From contig KE993464.1 in NCBI GenBank assembly GCA_000466585.1, positions 343,985 to 407,984 of the forward strand: a stretch of DNA of 64,000 bases, read 5' to 3'. Below are positions 1 through 10,606 of this stretch, in pieces. The number at the start of each line of letters is the position of its first letter. The first letter of the stretch is position 1. The notes beneath the pieces are model-generated. The model worked only from the letters and a program-made list of their open reading frames with translations, was not told where the DNA came from and ran no database searches. This DNA comes from Clostridiales bacterium oral taxon 876 str. F0540. GTDB taxonomy: Bacteria; Bacillota; Clostridia; Clostridiales; Clostridiaceae. A program made the position numbers and the translations under genes.

Positions 1-333
1 GAAAATAATATATAATCTTAGTGATTACTTTGCGGATGTTCTAAGGTTCGTAATACTGAAAATCCAAGAGCCCCTATGAATTCGCTTTGACTTATTGTTG
101 CTTTTATAATCAAAACTTTTTAGTATTTGTCTATGTTTAATGAAGTGTTGACGTAAGTAAGTTCTTTGATGTTATAGATAGCAAATTTACTGCAAACCAG
201 CATGGGTTAAGTAAATATTTAAATATTTTTATAGATTTATATGTAAATATACGAATTATAAAATGCCATTACGTGCTTTTAATAAAGCCTGCGGCTATTT
301 TATTTATTTCGCAAAATTATCAGGAGGTGTATT
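1..333 (+). promoter_or_regulatory. lysA upstream region with weak promoter candidate
   Basis: No coding region is visible in this stretch. A possible promoter is TTGACG at 148-153 and TTATAG at 172-177 with 18 bp between them, which would give a leader of about 150 nt. AGCC-TGC-GGCT at 286-296 can form a short hairpin before a T-rich run, too weak to call a terminator. I looked for a lysine riboswitch and did not find its conserved core. The lysA ribosome binding site AGGAGG is at 322-327. Confidence 0.3.
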
Positions 334-1632
334 ATGGAGTTTTTTGGAACAACCGAGGTGAGAGACAATAATCTTTACATAGGTGGTGTTAATACTGTAG
401 AGCTAGCAAAAGAATATTCTACTCCGCTTTATGTGATTGACGAGGCATTTGTAAGAGAAAAGTGCAGAAGATATTTCAAGGCGTTTAAAGTTAAAGAAAC
501 AAATAACAGAGTTGCCTATGCAGGAAAGGCATTCTTAACACTTGCTATGTGCCAGCTTATAAAAGAAGAGGGATTATGTCTGGATGTTGTTTCAGGAGGA
601 GAACTATATACAGCTATGAAGAGTGGATTCCCTTTAGACAAAGTTTATTTCCACGGAAACAACAAAACAATTGAAGAAATAGATATGGGAATAAAAAATG
701 GTGTAGGAAAATTTGTAGTAGATAATTTTTACGAAATAGAGAAAATTAACGAAATAGCAGCTAAGAATAATAAAACGCAGCAAATACTCTTAAGAATAAC
801 CCCGGGGATAGAGGCTCATACTCATGATTATATCAGAACAGGACAGATAGATTCTAAATTTGGCTTTACAATATTAAATAATAATACTTTAGAAGCTGTT
901 AGGAAAGCTATCGAACTCCCTAACATAGAATTAGTTGGACTTCACTGCCACATTGGTTCTCAGATTTTTGATATAACTCCGTACGAAGATGCGGTACACG
1001 TGATGATGAATCTAATTGCTAGTATAAATAAGGAATTAGGTTATGAAATAAAAGAACTGGATTTAGGCGGAGGGTTTGGAATACACTACAGAAAAGGTGA
1101 CAATCCAAGAAGTATTGAAGAGTTTTGCAGAGCTATAATAGATAAGGCTGATAAGGTTTCTAAAGAGCTAAGTATTAATTTGCCTGCGCTGACAATTGAG
1201 CCTGGAAGATCTATTGTAGGCAAGGCAGGAACTACACTCTATACTGTAGGTTCTATAAAGGAAATCCCTAAGGTAAGAAAGTATGTTGCGGTTGATGGAG
1301 GGATGACTGATAATATAAGACCAGCGCTTTATAAGGCAGAGTATGAGTGCGTTATTGCAAATAGAGTGGAGGACGACAGTAAAGAAACTGTTACTATATC
1401 AGGAAAGTGTTGTGAATCAGGAGATATCCTATTAAGTGATGTACAAATTCCTAGAGCTGAAAGCGGAGATATTTTGGCTGTCTTATCTACAGGTGCTTAT
1501 GGGTATTCTATGTCCAGCAATTATAATAAAATACCTAAGTCAGCTGTGGTATTTGTTAAAGAAGGAAAGTCTAAATTAATCTGCAGAAGGCAAAGCTATG
1601 AGGAAGTTATTGCTAATGAGATAATGGTATAA
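334..1632 (+). CDS. lysA: Diaminopimelate decarboxylase
   Basis: Converts meso-diaminopimelate to L-lysine and CO2, the last step of lysine synthesis, using pyridoxal phosphate in the cytoplasm. At 432 residues it has the usual family length. The N-terminal alanine-racemase-like barrel carries the PLP lysine in VAYAGKAF (K65), followed by HCHIGSQI and the glycine-rich phosphate loop DLGGGFGI. The C-terminal beta domain has EPGRSIVG and the active-site cysteine motif SGKCCESGDI. The ATG follows AGGAGG by seven bases. It appears to be transcribed alone because a strong terminator follows at once. No lysine riboswitch is recognisable upstream, so how it is controlled is not evident. Confidence 0.96.
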   Translation: MEFFGTTEVRDNNLYIGGVNTVELAKEYSTPLYVIDEAFVREKCRRYFKAFKVKETNNRVAYAGKAFLTLAMCQLIKEEGLCLDVVSGGELYTAMKSGFPLDKVYFHGNNKTIEEIDMGIKNGVGKFVVDNFYEIEKINEIAAKNNKTQQILLRITPGIEAHTHDYIRTGQIDSKFGFTILNNNTLEAVRKAIELPNIELVGLHCHIGSQIFDITPYEDAVHVMMNLIASINKELGYEIKELDLGGGFGIHYRKGDNPRSIEEFCRAIIDKADKVSKELSINLPALTIEPGRSIVGKAGTTLYTVGSIKEIPKVRKYVAVDGGMTDNIRPALYKAEYECVIANRVEDDSKETVTISGKCCESGDILLSDVQIPRAESGDILAVLSTGAYGYSMSSNYNKIPKSAVVFVKEGKSKLICRRQSYEEVIANEIMV

Positions 1633-1682
1633 AATGAAAAAGTAGATGAAGACAGTACGATGTTATATATAACAGGTACAGT

Positions 1683-1707
1683 AAAAAATCCCGCAAGGGA
1701 TTTTTTT
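1683..1707 (+). terminator. Terminator of lysA
   Basis: An A-run plus TCCC (1683-1692) pairs across a GCAA tetraloop with GGGA plus seven T, a compact intrinsic terminator 50 bp after lysA. Confidence 0.85.
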
Positions 1708-1716
1708 ATTTAATTC

Positions 1717-1738
1717 TATATTTTACATTCTGCATTAA
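1717..1738. repeat. Copy 1 of a dispersed intergenic repeat
   Basis: This 22-nt stretch has the form TATATTTTACATTCT followed by GCATTAA. The same sequence with two substitutions recurs at 44399-44420 between bcd and etfB. It lies between the lysA terminator and the next gene. Confidence 0.45.
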
Positions 1739-1797
1739 TAAAACCTTCTTCTTCCGGGCATACTAAATCATGCTATAAAAGATAAGGAGAGGATGGA

Positions 1798-4700
1798 ATG
1801 TTCTATATATATACAGCAGCATTAATTATTTTAGGCTTATTAATTATTTATAGGCTTTTAAATAACAGGAATGACGATGAACATAATTTAATGGAGGATG
1901 TTCCAACAATAAGCGTGAATAAAGAGGATTTGGAAAAACATGCTTATGAAATTTCCCAATACTATTCAAAAGTTACAAGAAGATCAAACTGCAGACGAAA
2001 ATTAATGAAAAGTTTAGATAAAAGCTATGAAGAAATATTAAGCACATACGAGTACATAGACAAAGAGTCCAAATATAAAAGAGAAGTGGTACCGGCAGCA
2101 GAATGGATGCTCGATAACTTATATTTAATTGAAAAGGAATATAAGGATATAAAGCACAATATGCCGGTCTCATATTATAGAGGCCTTTCTGTTATAAAAA
2201 AAGGCATACTAAAGGGATATCCAAGAATTTATCATTTAGCTGTTGAACTTGTATCGCATACTGATGGAAGAGCTGATGAAAATAGCGTTGAAACCTTTTT
2301 AAATGCTTATCAGAAAAACACAATGCTAACTATGGGTGAATTATGGGCATTTCCTATTATGATCAGAATTGCCTTGATTCAAAACATAAGTAAAGTAGCT
2401 TGCAGCATTACATTTTCGCAAGAAGAAAAGAAAAGAGCAGATGCAGTTGCAGAAAAAATTATCAGTTCTGATAATGAAGAACTTCTTGGTGAAAAAGTAA
2501 AAGAGCTGATTGAAATAAATGAAAAGCTTAGTGTGCATTTCGTCGAAAGACTTTTAAAAGTATTAAGGGATAATGGTGTTGATAATACAGAGGTTTACAG
2601 GTGGATTGATGAAAAGCTTGAACTTCAGCAGACAAGTGCCGATAAGATGATAGCGCTAGAGCATCAAAAGCAGACAGGATTTCAGATATCCATAGGAAAC
2701 TCCATAACAAGCATCAGGCAGATGGGAGCTCTTAACTGGAGAGAGACCTTTGAAAAATTAAGCTATGTAGAAAGATTATTAAGGCAGGATCCGGCAAAAA
2801 TATATGATTCTATGGATTTCGAATCTAGAGACTATTACAGGCACAAGGTTGAAAAGCTTGCAAAACGCATAAATATTGAAGAGGCGATTGTAGCTAAGAA
2901 AGCTCTTGAATGTGCTGAAAGCTGCTCTGAAGATATAGATTATAAGAAACATATAGGGTTTTATTTAATAGATGAAGGCACAGATAATTTAAAGTCAGAG
3001 CTTAATTTCAAAGAAAAAGGGTATGCGAGCATAAAAAGATTTATAAAAAATAAAAGTGCTAAGTTTTATATTGGCACAATAGTTATAAGCACAATAGTGT
3101 TATGTATATTAGTTCTTGGTATTATACGTGTAAGAAACAGGAATATAGCAGAAGGTATATACATTATTTCCTTTTTAGCTGTACTGATACCTTGCAGTGA
3201 GATTGTCATATCCATATTCAATTGGAGCATTAACCACTTAACTTCACCTAGGTTTGTACCTAAAATGGAGTATAAAGATGGAGTACCGGAAGAATACAGC
3301 ACAGTAGTAGTCATTCCTACTCTTATAAATAATGAAGAAAGAGTTCGTGATTTAATTAGTGATATGGAAGTGTACTATCTGGCTAATCAAGAAAAGAATT
3401 TCTATTATGCTTTACTTGGTGATTTCAAAGACAGTAATTCCGAACATGAAGAAAATGATAATAAAATAATTGAGGCTGCACTCTCAGATATAAAAGCATT
3501 AAATGAGAAATATTCAAAAGATAAAGAGGATACATTTTTCTTTTTAAACAGATACAGGCAGTATAATGAAAAAGAAAATTTGTGGCTTGGATGGGAAAGA
3601 AAAAGAGGAAAGCTTGTGGAGTTCAACTCTCTTTTAAGAGGGAATGAAAGCACCAGTTATAATGTAATCAGCGGAGATATAAAAACTCTCCAAAAGGTTA
3701 AATATGTTATAACCTTGGATGCTGATACTGAGCTCCCAAGAGATATTGCTAAGAAGCTTGTAGGAGCAATGAGCCATATACTGAATAGGCCTAGAATGGA
3801 CTATAAAAATAAGAGGGTACTTAGAGGATATGGATTAATGCAGCCAAGGGTAAGTGTAGGGAGTATTGCTGCAAATAAGACTATGTTTTCTAAGATTTTT
3901 TCAGGTGAAACCGGTATTGATATGTATACTACCGCAGTTTCTGATGTTTATCAGGATTTATTTGGGGAAGGAATTTTTACAGGCAAAGGAATTTATGACA
4001 TTGATGTATTTAATTTTATGCTTAAAAATGAAATTCCTGAAAATACAGTTTTAAGCCATGATTTGCTTGAGGGGTCCTATGTAAGGTCAGCTTTAATTAC
4101 TGATGTTGAGCTTATTGATGGATATCCGGCTTATTACAATTCAAGCTCCATGAGACTTCATAGGTGGGTTAGAGGAGACTGGCAGATAATTAAGTGGATT
4201 ACTAAAAAGTCACCTTTAAATCTAATTTCAAGGTGGAAGATTTTTGATAACTTAAGAAGAAGCTTATTAGCGCCGTCTATAATAGTATTAATAATTTTGT
4301 CATTTTTGATATTACCCCACAGCGATGAATGGATAATTATTGCTCTGCTTGCCATAGTCTGTCCGATACTTTTTGATGTATCGGAAGCCGTAGTGTCTCC
4401 TATTAAAGGAATAAGCTTGTCAGGGCGGATAAATAATGCAAAACTTGCTATTGAGCAGGTATTTTTAATATTTTGTTTCCTTCCTTATCAGGCGTACTTA
4501 ATGCTGGATGCGGTTATTAGAACAATTTACAGATTAAATGTAAGCAAAAAACACCTTTTAGAATGGCAGACAGCGGCGGATGTAGAGGCGAAGCTTGGGA
4601 GGAAATTAAAGAATTTTATTTCTGCAATGTGGCCTGCAAGTATTATAGCTTTATTGATACAGCTATCAGCCTTTAATAATTCTTTTAACAACGGACTTTT

Positions 4701-7700
4701 AATGCTGCCTTCATGCTTTATTTGGATACTCAGCCCAATAATAGCTTACTATATAAGCAAAGATATAAAGCAAGGAGCTACAGAGTTAAACTCCGAGCAG
4801 CAAAATATGCTCAGAAGATTAAGCAGAAAGACTTGGGCATATTTTGAGGACTTCGTTAATGAAGAAAATAACTACCTTGCTCCGGATAATTATCAAGAGG
4901 ATCCGCCTAATGGTGTAGCTCACAGGACTTCACCTACCAATATGGGAATGGGATTTACGTCTACTTTATCAGCATTTGACCTTGGTTATATTGGCATACT
5001 TGAAACAGTAGAAAGAGTAGATAAGATACTAACAAGTATGGAGAACCTCACAAGGTATAAGGGGCATTTTTATAATTGGTATGATACTGTTACAAAGGAG
5101 CCGTTATACCCAAGATATATTTCAACTGTTGACAGCGGCAATTTAGTTGGATACCTGATGCTTACATCGGAGGGATTGAATGAGTATATAAAGAGCCCTC
5201 TTATAAATAAAAAAAAGTTTATTGGAATTTGCGATGTTCTTGAACTCTGCAATGAAGAAATAGAAGATTCTGCTGATATTAAAGATTTCTTCTCAAACAC
5301 TATAAAAGATATAAAAGATTCTGAGGTAAATGTAGTAGCATTTAAAAGAGTTCTTATGGATGTTTGGGGGAAGTTGATTGAAATTGAGAAGATAAAAGGG
5401 ATGCAGGGACTATATTGGATTAGCAAAGCCAAACATTCCGTTACAAAGCATTTAAGGGAACTGCAAAAGCTTCTGCCATGGTCTGATATTATTATTGAAA
5501 GCCCAGATAGTATGCAGAGTCTTAGTGAAAAACTTAATTTAATGACCAGCAGAACTGGTCTTGAAGATTACAACAAAGAACTTGATAAGATTTTCCGGGA
5601 AATAGAGCTTAATCTTAATATAAAAAGCAAAGATAAATCTGAGACTGAATGGCTTGAACAAATTTCTATGTTAATAAATAACAGCAAAATTGAAATAGAT
5701 AAAATTTTAGACAAAGAATATAATTTGAGACGAAGAATTGATGATATGGCTCATTCAACAGATTTTTCAATGCTTTATGATAAAAAACGTCAACTTTTTG
5801 CTATAGGATATGATATAGAAAAAGATACTCTTGGAAATTCTCACTATGATCTTTTGGCTTCTGAATCAAGGCAAGCAAGTTTTATTGCTATAGCTAAAGG
5901 TGATGTTGAACAAAAACACTGGTTTAGACTAAGCAGAGCAATGACCTTAATGGGTAAAAATAAGGGGCTGGTTTCTTGGAGCGGAACTATGTTTGAATAT
6001 TTCATGCCGCTTTTAATTATGAAAAACTATCCTGAAACTTTGCTTAATGAAACTTATAGAGCTGTAATTGAAGGACAAAAAAGGTATGCTAGGGACAGAA
6101 GGGCACCTTGGGGAATTTCAGAATCTGCCTACAACACTTTTGACCCCGCATTAAATTACCAATATAAAGCCTTTGGTGTTCCTGGAATAGGACTTAAACG
6201 AGGTCTTGTAAATGAGCTGGTAATATCTCCTTATTCTACTGTTATGGCACTGCAAATTGACAGAGATGGTGCATTGGATAATATCAGCAGACTAATAGAT
6301 GAAGGTATGGAAGGAAATTATGGCTTTTATGAAGCTGTAGATTATACAAAGGAAAGGCTTCCGAAGGGGAAAAAGAAAGCTATTATAAAATGCTTTATGG
6401 TTCACCATGAGGGAATGAGCTTAATGGCCTTAAATAATGTGCTCAATAACTATATTCTTCAAGAAAGATTTCATAGAATACCTATTGTTAAGGCTACGGA
6501 ACTTCTTCTTCAGGAAAGAGTACCAAAAAGAGTTGTATATGATAGAGAGCAAAAGTTTGAAGTTATCGACCTATCAAGTGAAAAACAAAGCATGGCCTCC
6601 AGGAGCTTCGATACGGCTAAAACAGAAATCCCGGAAGCGCATTTGCTATCTAACGGAAGTTATTCGGTTATGGTAACAAACAGCGGCAGTGGCTATGGCA
6701 AACTTGAAGACATGACTGTATACAGGTGGAGAGAAGATGTTACCTTAGACAATACAGGTATGTTCTTCTATATTAAAAATTTAAATTCAAATGAGTACTG
6801 GAGTGCAGTGTATGAGCCTTGCAAATCAGAAGGAGAGGATTATAAGGCTATTTTTTCTCTTGATAAAGCTGAGTTTAGAAGAAGAGATGGGAACTTAACA
6901 ACAAATACAGAAATTGCTGTATCACATGAGGATAATGCAGAAGTAAGAAGGATATCTATTACAAACCGCAGCGAGCATGAACGAATTGTTGAAGTAACCA
7001 GCTATTGCGAAGTTACTTTAGCCCCATACAATGCAGATATTGTTCATCCTGCTTTTAGTAATTTGTTTATAAAAACTGAATTTATTGACAATCCGGGGTG
7101 CATAATTGCAAATAGAAGACCTAGAGCAAAGGGGCAGAAAAAACCTCATTTGGTTCAAACTATTGCAGTTTTGGGAGAAACCATCGGAAGTCTTCAGTAT
7201 GAGACCAGCAGAGCAAACTTTTTAGGAAGAGGAAGAGATACAGCTAATCCCCTAGTAATGGAAAATGATGCTCCTCTTAAAAATACTGTAGGGGCTGTTT
7301 TGGACCCAATTATAAGCATAAGACAAAGAATAAAAATAAAGCCTGGCGAAACGATAAAAATAGCTTTTACTACAGCTGTAGCTGATTCAAAGGAAGAAGC
7401 TGTTGAAATAGCTAGAAAATACAGTGAAATGAGCAGCGTAAACAGAGCCTTTGAAATTGCCTGGACTCAGGCTCAGGTGGAAATGAAGTATCTTAATATT
7501 AAAGCTGCTCAGGCAAATTTATACCAGCATATGTCTTCAAAAATATTATTTTTAAATTCAAGTCTTAGAAGAAGAGAAGAGCTCATTAAAAATATTAATA
7601 AATCACAGCCTGCTTTATGGCCCTATGGGATTTCAGGAGACTTGCCCATACTTTTATTGATAATAAGAAGCGAACAAGATTTAGATTTGGTAAGACAGCT

Positions 7701-10443
7701 GCTTCAGGCTCACGAGTATTTAAGCATTAAAGGGCTTAGATTGGACCTCATAATAATAAACCTGCAGAATACTCTTTACACTCAGCCTCTGCAAGACTCT
7801 ATTAGAGACTTGATTTCATCAAGCCATGTGAGAGATAAGCAAAATAAACCAGGAGGAGTATTCCTTCACAGCAAAGGTACTATGTCGGTAGAGGATGTAG
7901 AATTCCTTGTCTCTATAGCAAGGCTTGTGATTGATAGCGATAGAGGAAGTTTAATGCAGCAGATTAAAGAAGAAGAGTCAGTTGAAGCTAATTTGAAACT
8001 ACTTCATATTACAGAAGAAAATTATAAATCGGCACAGGATAACTTCTCTCATTCTCATTTGGAATACTTTAACGGCTATGGTGGCTTTGATACCGAAAAA
8101 GATAGATACACAATAATACTAAAGGATTATAAAAATACTCCTGCCCCATGGATAAATGTAATTTCTAATGGTGAATTCGGCTTTCATGTATCAGAGAGCG
8201 GAAATAGTTACACCTGGTATAAAAATAGCAGAGAAAATAAAATCACTCCATGGTCTAATGATCCGGTAACTGATCCGCCTGCAGAGGCTTTGTACTTAAG
8301 AGATGAAGCAACAGGAAAGCTATGGAGTATTACACCTAAGCCTATTAGAGATGATGGACAGTATTTAACTGAGCATGGCTTTGGATATTCTAACTTTAAA
8401 CATACAGCCTATGGAATAACAGGAGAAATAACTTATTTTGTTCCGGTTGATGAAAGTGTTAAGATAGGTATTGTTAAGCTTAGAAATAACAGTATAAAGG
8501 AGAGAAAACTATCTCTTACCTATTATGCTCAGCTTGTACTTGGAGTTTATCCTCAGCAGACAGCTCAATATATATCAACTTATATAAATAAGGATAATCA
8601 ATTTATCTATGCTCAAAATCCATATAGCGAGCACTTTGGAAAAGACTTTGCCTATTTAAAGCTTTCAGGTGGTAATGAGACTTCCTTTACAGGAAATAGA
8701 AAAGAGTTTTTAGGAAGAGGCAGAAGTATGGAAGCTCCTGAGGCTCTAAAATATGAAGGTCTTTCAAATAATGTAGGATCTGGTTATGATCCATGTATGG
8801 CATGTAATACTAAAGTTACTATAAAAGCAGGGGAAGAAGCCAGCATTATAGTGATGCTTGGACAAAAGGATAACCTCAAGCATATAAAGACAATTACAGA
8901 AAGCTTTAGCAATCTTGAAAGAGTTGAAGAAAAGCTTATTGAAGCAAAAAATTTCTGGAAAGATTTACTTCACAGAGTACAGGTTAAAACACCGGATAAA
9001 ACTATGGACATTATGCTTAACGGTTGGCTTATGTATCAGACCTTATCCTGCAGATACTGGTCCAGAACTGCTTTTTATCAGTCAGGTGGTGCAGTAGGTT
9101 TTAGAGATCAGCTTCAGGATGTCATGGCTATTGGATACTTGGAGCCAAACTATGCCAGAGAGCATATAGTCTATAGTGCTTCAAGACAATTTATTGAAGG
9201 TGATGTACAGCATTGGTGGCATCCGGTAGTCAACAGCGGAATAAGAACTCGTTTTTCAGATGATCTTTTGTGGCTTCCCTATGTAACTATCGATTATATT
9301 AAAAATACAGGAGATTACAGTATACTGGATGAAATATCCTCTTACCTTATAGATGAACCTTTAAAAGAGGGAGAAGATGAAAGGTATAAAATCACTCCTG
9401 CCTCCGATGAAACAGGAACTATTTATGAGCATTGCATTAAAGCTATTGAAATATCTTTAAGATTTGGAAGTCACAATATACCTCTTATGGGAAGCGGTGA
9501 CTGGAATGATGGAATGAGTACCGTAGGTAATAAGGGCACAGGAGAAAGCATATGGCTGGGATGGTTTTTGTACAGTATATTAGATAACTTTAAAGATTTA
9601 TGTTTATACAAAAAAGACGAAGAGAGAGCAGAAAAATACAAAACCATGCAGGAATTTATAAGAGAAAATCTTGAAAAATATGCTTGGGATGGAGGGTGGT
9701 ACAGAAGAGCGTACTTTGATGATGGAACACCTTTGGGTTCCTATGAAAATGATGAATGTCAAATTGACTCCCTATCCCAATCATGGTCTGTAATATCAGG
9801 AGCAGGAAAGCGATCTCGTTCTGAAGAGGCAATGGAAGCCCTTGAAAGACATTTAATAAAAGAAGATAAAGGAATGGTACTTCTGCTTACGCCGGCTTTT
9901 AATAGTTCTACACTTGAACCCGGATATATAAAAGGATATATTGCCGGGGTAAGAGAAAATGGAGGCCAATATACTCATGCTTCAACCTGGGTAGTTCTCG
10001 CTATGGCAAAGTTAGGCTATGGATACAAGGCTTGGAGAACCTATCATATGATAAATCCTATTAATCATTCAAAATCTAACCTAGATGCAGAAAGATACAA
10101 GGTAGAACCTTATGTAATGACAGCGGATGTTTATACTACTGAGGGTCATGAAGGAAGAGGCGGCTGGAGCTGGTATACCGGAGCCTCAGGTTGGATGTAC
10201 AGAGTCGGTATTGAAGGTATATTAGGTCTCAAGCAGGTTGGTGGAAAAGGCTTTACTATTAAACCTGCAATTCCTAAGGAATGGAATGAGTATCAAATAT
10301 ACTATAAAAAAGATGATTGTATATATCATATTGAAGTAAAAAGAGGAGATGACAGTATGATTTATCTTGATGGAGAGCCTTTAAAAGATAATATTGTGCC
10401 TTATTTGCAATCAGGAGAACATGTTGTTGAAGTAATAATTTAA
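1798..10443 (+). CDS. Giant cyclic beta-1,2-glucan synthase-like protein (GT84 + GH94)
   Basis: This 2881-residue membrane protein has the full architecture and length of Cgs/NdvB cyclic beta-1,2-glucan synthases. An N-terminal anchor (about 3-20) and a membrane pair (about 425-480) precede a processive glycosyltransferase domain with LDADTELP (D641, D643), the acidic HDLLEG segment (753-759) and RLHRW (786-790). More membrane helices follow at about 820-990. A glycoamylase-like region with TSPTNMGMGF and NWYDT begins near residue 1010. The C-terminal half has beta-sandwich segments and a GH94 phosphorylase module with SGDWND (2566-2571), the family's catalytic acid motif. In proteobacteria such proteins build and size cyclic beta-1,2-glucans from UDP-glucose; the product here is inferred. 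The gene stands alone between terminators. ATG follows AAGGAGAGG. It could instead act mainly as a phosphorylase on sophoro-oligosaccharides. Confidence 0.85.
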   Translation: MFYIYTAALIILGLLIIYRLLNNRNDDEHNLMEDVPTISVNKEDLEKHAYEISQYYSKVTRRSNCRRKLMKSLDKSYEEILSTYEYIDKESKYKREVVPAAEWMLDNLYLIEKEYKDIKHNMPVSYYRGLSVIKKGILKGYPRIYHLAVELVSHTDGRADENSVETFLNAYQKNTMLTMGELWAFPIMIRIALIQNISKVACSITFSQEEKKRADAVAEKIISSDNEELLGEKVKELIEINEKLSVHFVERLLKVLRDNGVDNTEVYRWIDEKLELQQTSADKMIALEHQKQTGFQISIGNSITSIRQMGALNWRETFEKLSYVERLLRQDPAKIYDSMDFESRDYYRHKVEKLAKRINIEEAIVAKKALECAESCSEDIDYKKHIGFYLIDEGTDNLKSELNFKEKGYASIKRFIKNKSAKFYIGTIVISTIVLCILVLGIIRVRNRNIAEGIYIISFLAVLIPCSEIVISIFNWSINHLTSPRFVPKMEYKDGVPEEYSTVVVIPTLINNEERVRDLISDMEVYYLANQEKNFYYALLGDFKDSNSEHEENDNKIIEAALSDIKALNEKYSKDKEDTFFFLNRYRQYNEKENLWLGWERKRGKLVEFNSLLRGNESTSYNVISGDIKTLQKVKYVITLDADTELPRDIAKKLVGAMSHILNRPRMDYKNKRVLRGYGLMQPRVSVGSIAANKTMFSKIFSGETGIDMYTTAVSDVYQDLFGEGIFTGKGIYDIDVFNFMLKNEIPENTVLSHDLLEGSYVRSALITDVELIDGYPAYYNSSSMRLHRWVRGDWQIIKWITKKSPLNLISRWKIFDNLRRSLLAPSIIVLIILSFLILPHSDEWIIIALLAIVCPILFDVSEAVVSPIKGISLSGRINNAKLAIEQVFLIFCFLPYQAYLMLDAVIRTIYRLNVSKKHLLEWQTAADVEAKLGRKLKNFISAMWPASIIALLIQLSAFNNSFNNGLLMLPSCFIWILSPIIAYYISKDIKQGATELNSEQQNMLRRLSRKTWAYFEDFVNEENNYLAPDNYQEDPPNGVAHRTSPTNMGMGFTSTLSAFDLGYIGILETVERVDKILTSMENLTRYKGHFYNWYDTVTKEPLYPRYISTVDSGNLVGYLMLTSEGLNEYIKSPLINKKKFIGICDVLELCNEEIEDSADIKDFFSNTIKDIKDSEVNVVAFKRVLMDVWGKLIEIEKIKGMQGLYWISKAKHSVTKHLRELQKLLPWSDIIIESPDSMQSLSEKLNLMTSRTGLEDYNKELDKIFREIELNLNIKSKDKSETEWLEQISMLINNSKIEIDKILDKEYNLRRRIDDMAHSTDFSMLYDKKRQLFAIGYDIEKDTLGNSHYDLLASESRQASFIAIAKGDVEQKHWFRLSRAMTLMGKNKGLVSWSGTMFEYFMPLLIMKNYPETLLNETYRAVIEGQKRYARDRRAPWGISESAYNTFDPALNYQYKAFGVPGIGLKRGLVNELVISPYSTVMALQIDRDGALDNISRLIDEGMEGNYGFYEAVDYTKERLPKGKKKAIIKCFMVHHEGMSLMALNNVLNNYILQERFHRIPIVKATELLLQERVPKRVVYDREQKFEVIDLSSEKQSMASRSFDTAKTEIPEAHLLSNGSYSVMVTNSGSGYGKLEDMTVYRWREDVTLDNTGMFFYIKNLNSNEYWSAVYEPCKSEGEDYKAIFSLDKAEFRRRDGNLTTNTEIAVSHEDNAEVRRISITNRSEHERIVEVTSYCEVTLAPYNADIVHPAFSNLFIKTEFIDNPGCIIANRRPRAKGQKKPHLVQTIAVLGETIGSLQYETSRANFLGRGRDTANPLVMENDAPLKNTVGAVLDPIISIRQRIKIKPGETIKIAFTTAVADSKEEAVEIARKYSEMSSVNRAFEIAWTQAQVEMKYLNIKAAQANLYQHMSSKILFLNSSLRRREELIKNINKSQPALWPYGISGDLPILLLIIRSEQDLDLVRQLLQAHEYLSIKGLRLDLIIINLQNTLYTQPLQDSIRDLISSSHVRDKQNKPGGVFLHSKGTMSVEDVEFLVSIARLVIDSDRGSLMQQIKEEESVEANLKLLHITEENYKSAQDNFSHSHLEYFNGYGGFDTEKDRYTIILKDYKNTPAPWINVISNGEFGFHVSESGNSYTWYKNSRENKITPWSNDPVTDPPAEALYLRDEATGKLWSITPKPIRDDGQYLTEHGFGYSNFKHTAYGITGEITYFVPVDESVKIGIVKLRNNSIKERKLSLTYYAQLVLGVYPQQTAQYISTYINKDNQFIYAQNPYSEHFGKDFAYLKLSGGNETSFTGNRKEFLGRGRSMEAPEALKYEGLSNNVGSGYDPCMACNTKVTIKAGEEASIIVMLGQKDNLKHIKTITESFSNLERVEEKLIEAKNFWKDLLHRVQVKTPDKTMDIMLNGWLMYQTLSCRYWSRTAFYQSGGAVGFRDQLQDVMAIGYLEPNYAREHIVYSASRQFIEGDVQHWWHPVVNSGIRTRFSDDLLWLPYVTIDYIKNTGDYSILDEISSYLIDEPLKEGEDERYKITPASDETGTIYEHCIKAIEISLRFGSHNIPLMGSGDWNDGMSTVGNKGTGESIWLGWFLYSILDNFKDLCLYKKDEERAEKYKTMQEFIRENLEKYAWDGGWYRRAYFDDGTPLGSYENDECQIDSLSQSWSVISGAGKRSRSEEAMEALERHLIKEDKGMVLLLTPAFNSSTLEPGYIKGYIAGVRENGGQYTHASTWVVLAMAKLGYGYKAWRTYHMINPINHSKSNLDAERYKVEPYVMTADVYTTEGHEGRGGWSWYTGASGWMYRVGIEGILGLKQVGGKGFTIKPAIPKEWNEYQIYYKKDDCIYHIEVKRGDDSMIYLDGEPLKDNIVPYLQSGEHVVEVII

Positions 10444-10476
10444 GTCAAACTAAAAATTAAATTTTTGTAAAATTAT

Positions 10477-10510
10477 AAAAAGGAGATAGTTTTAAACTGT
10501 CTCTTTTTTT
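10477..10510 (+). terminator. Terminator of the giant glucan synthase-like gene
   Basis: AAAAGGAGATAG pairs with CTGTCTC and a long T-tract around a short A/T loop, 34 bp after the stop codon. Confidence 0.85.
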
Positions 10511-10606
10511 ATATGGTGGTATAATTTAGAAGAATACCTGGTAATATTTTAAAAATAACTGCATTAAATATAAATGTAGTTAAATTAATGAATGGAGGGT
10601 TTTTTT

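Noticed and set aside
1..333. Lysine riboswitch expected before lysA
   Set aside because: The conserved core of the L-box is not found on the plus strand in this stretch, and no matching terminator/antiterminator is visible.
5070..5432. 120-codon open frame opposite the giant glucan synthase gene, and other antisense frames of similar size (for example 46335-46850 and 57168-57632)
   Set aside because: They mirror the codon structure of well-supported genes on the other strand and lack ribosome binding sites and family signatures.
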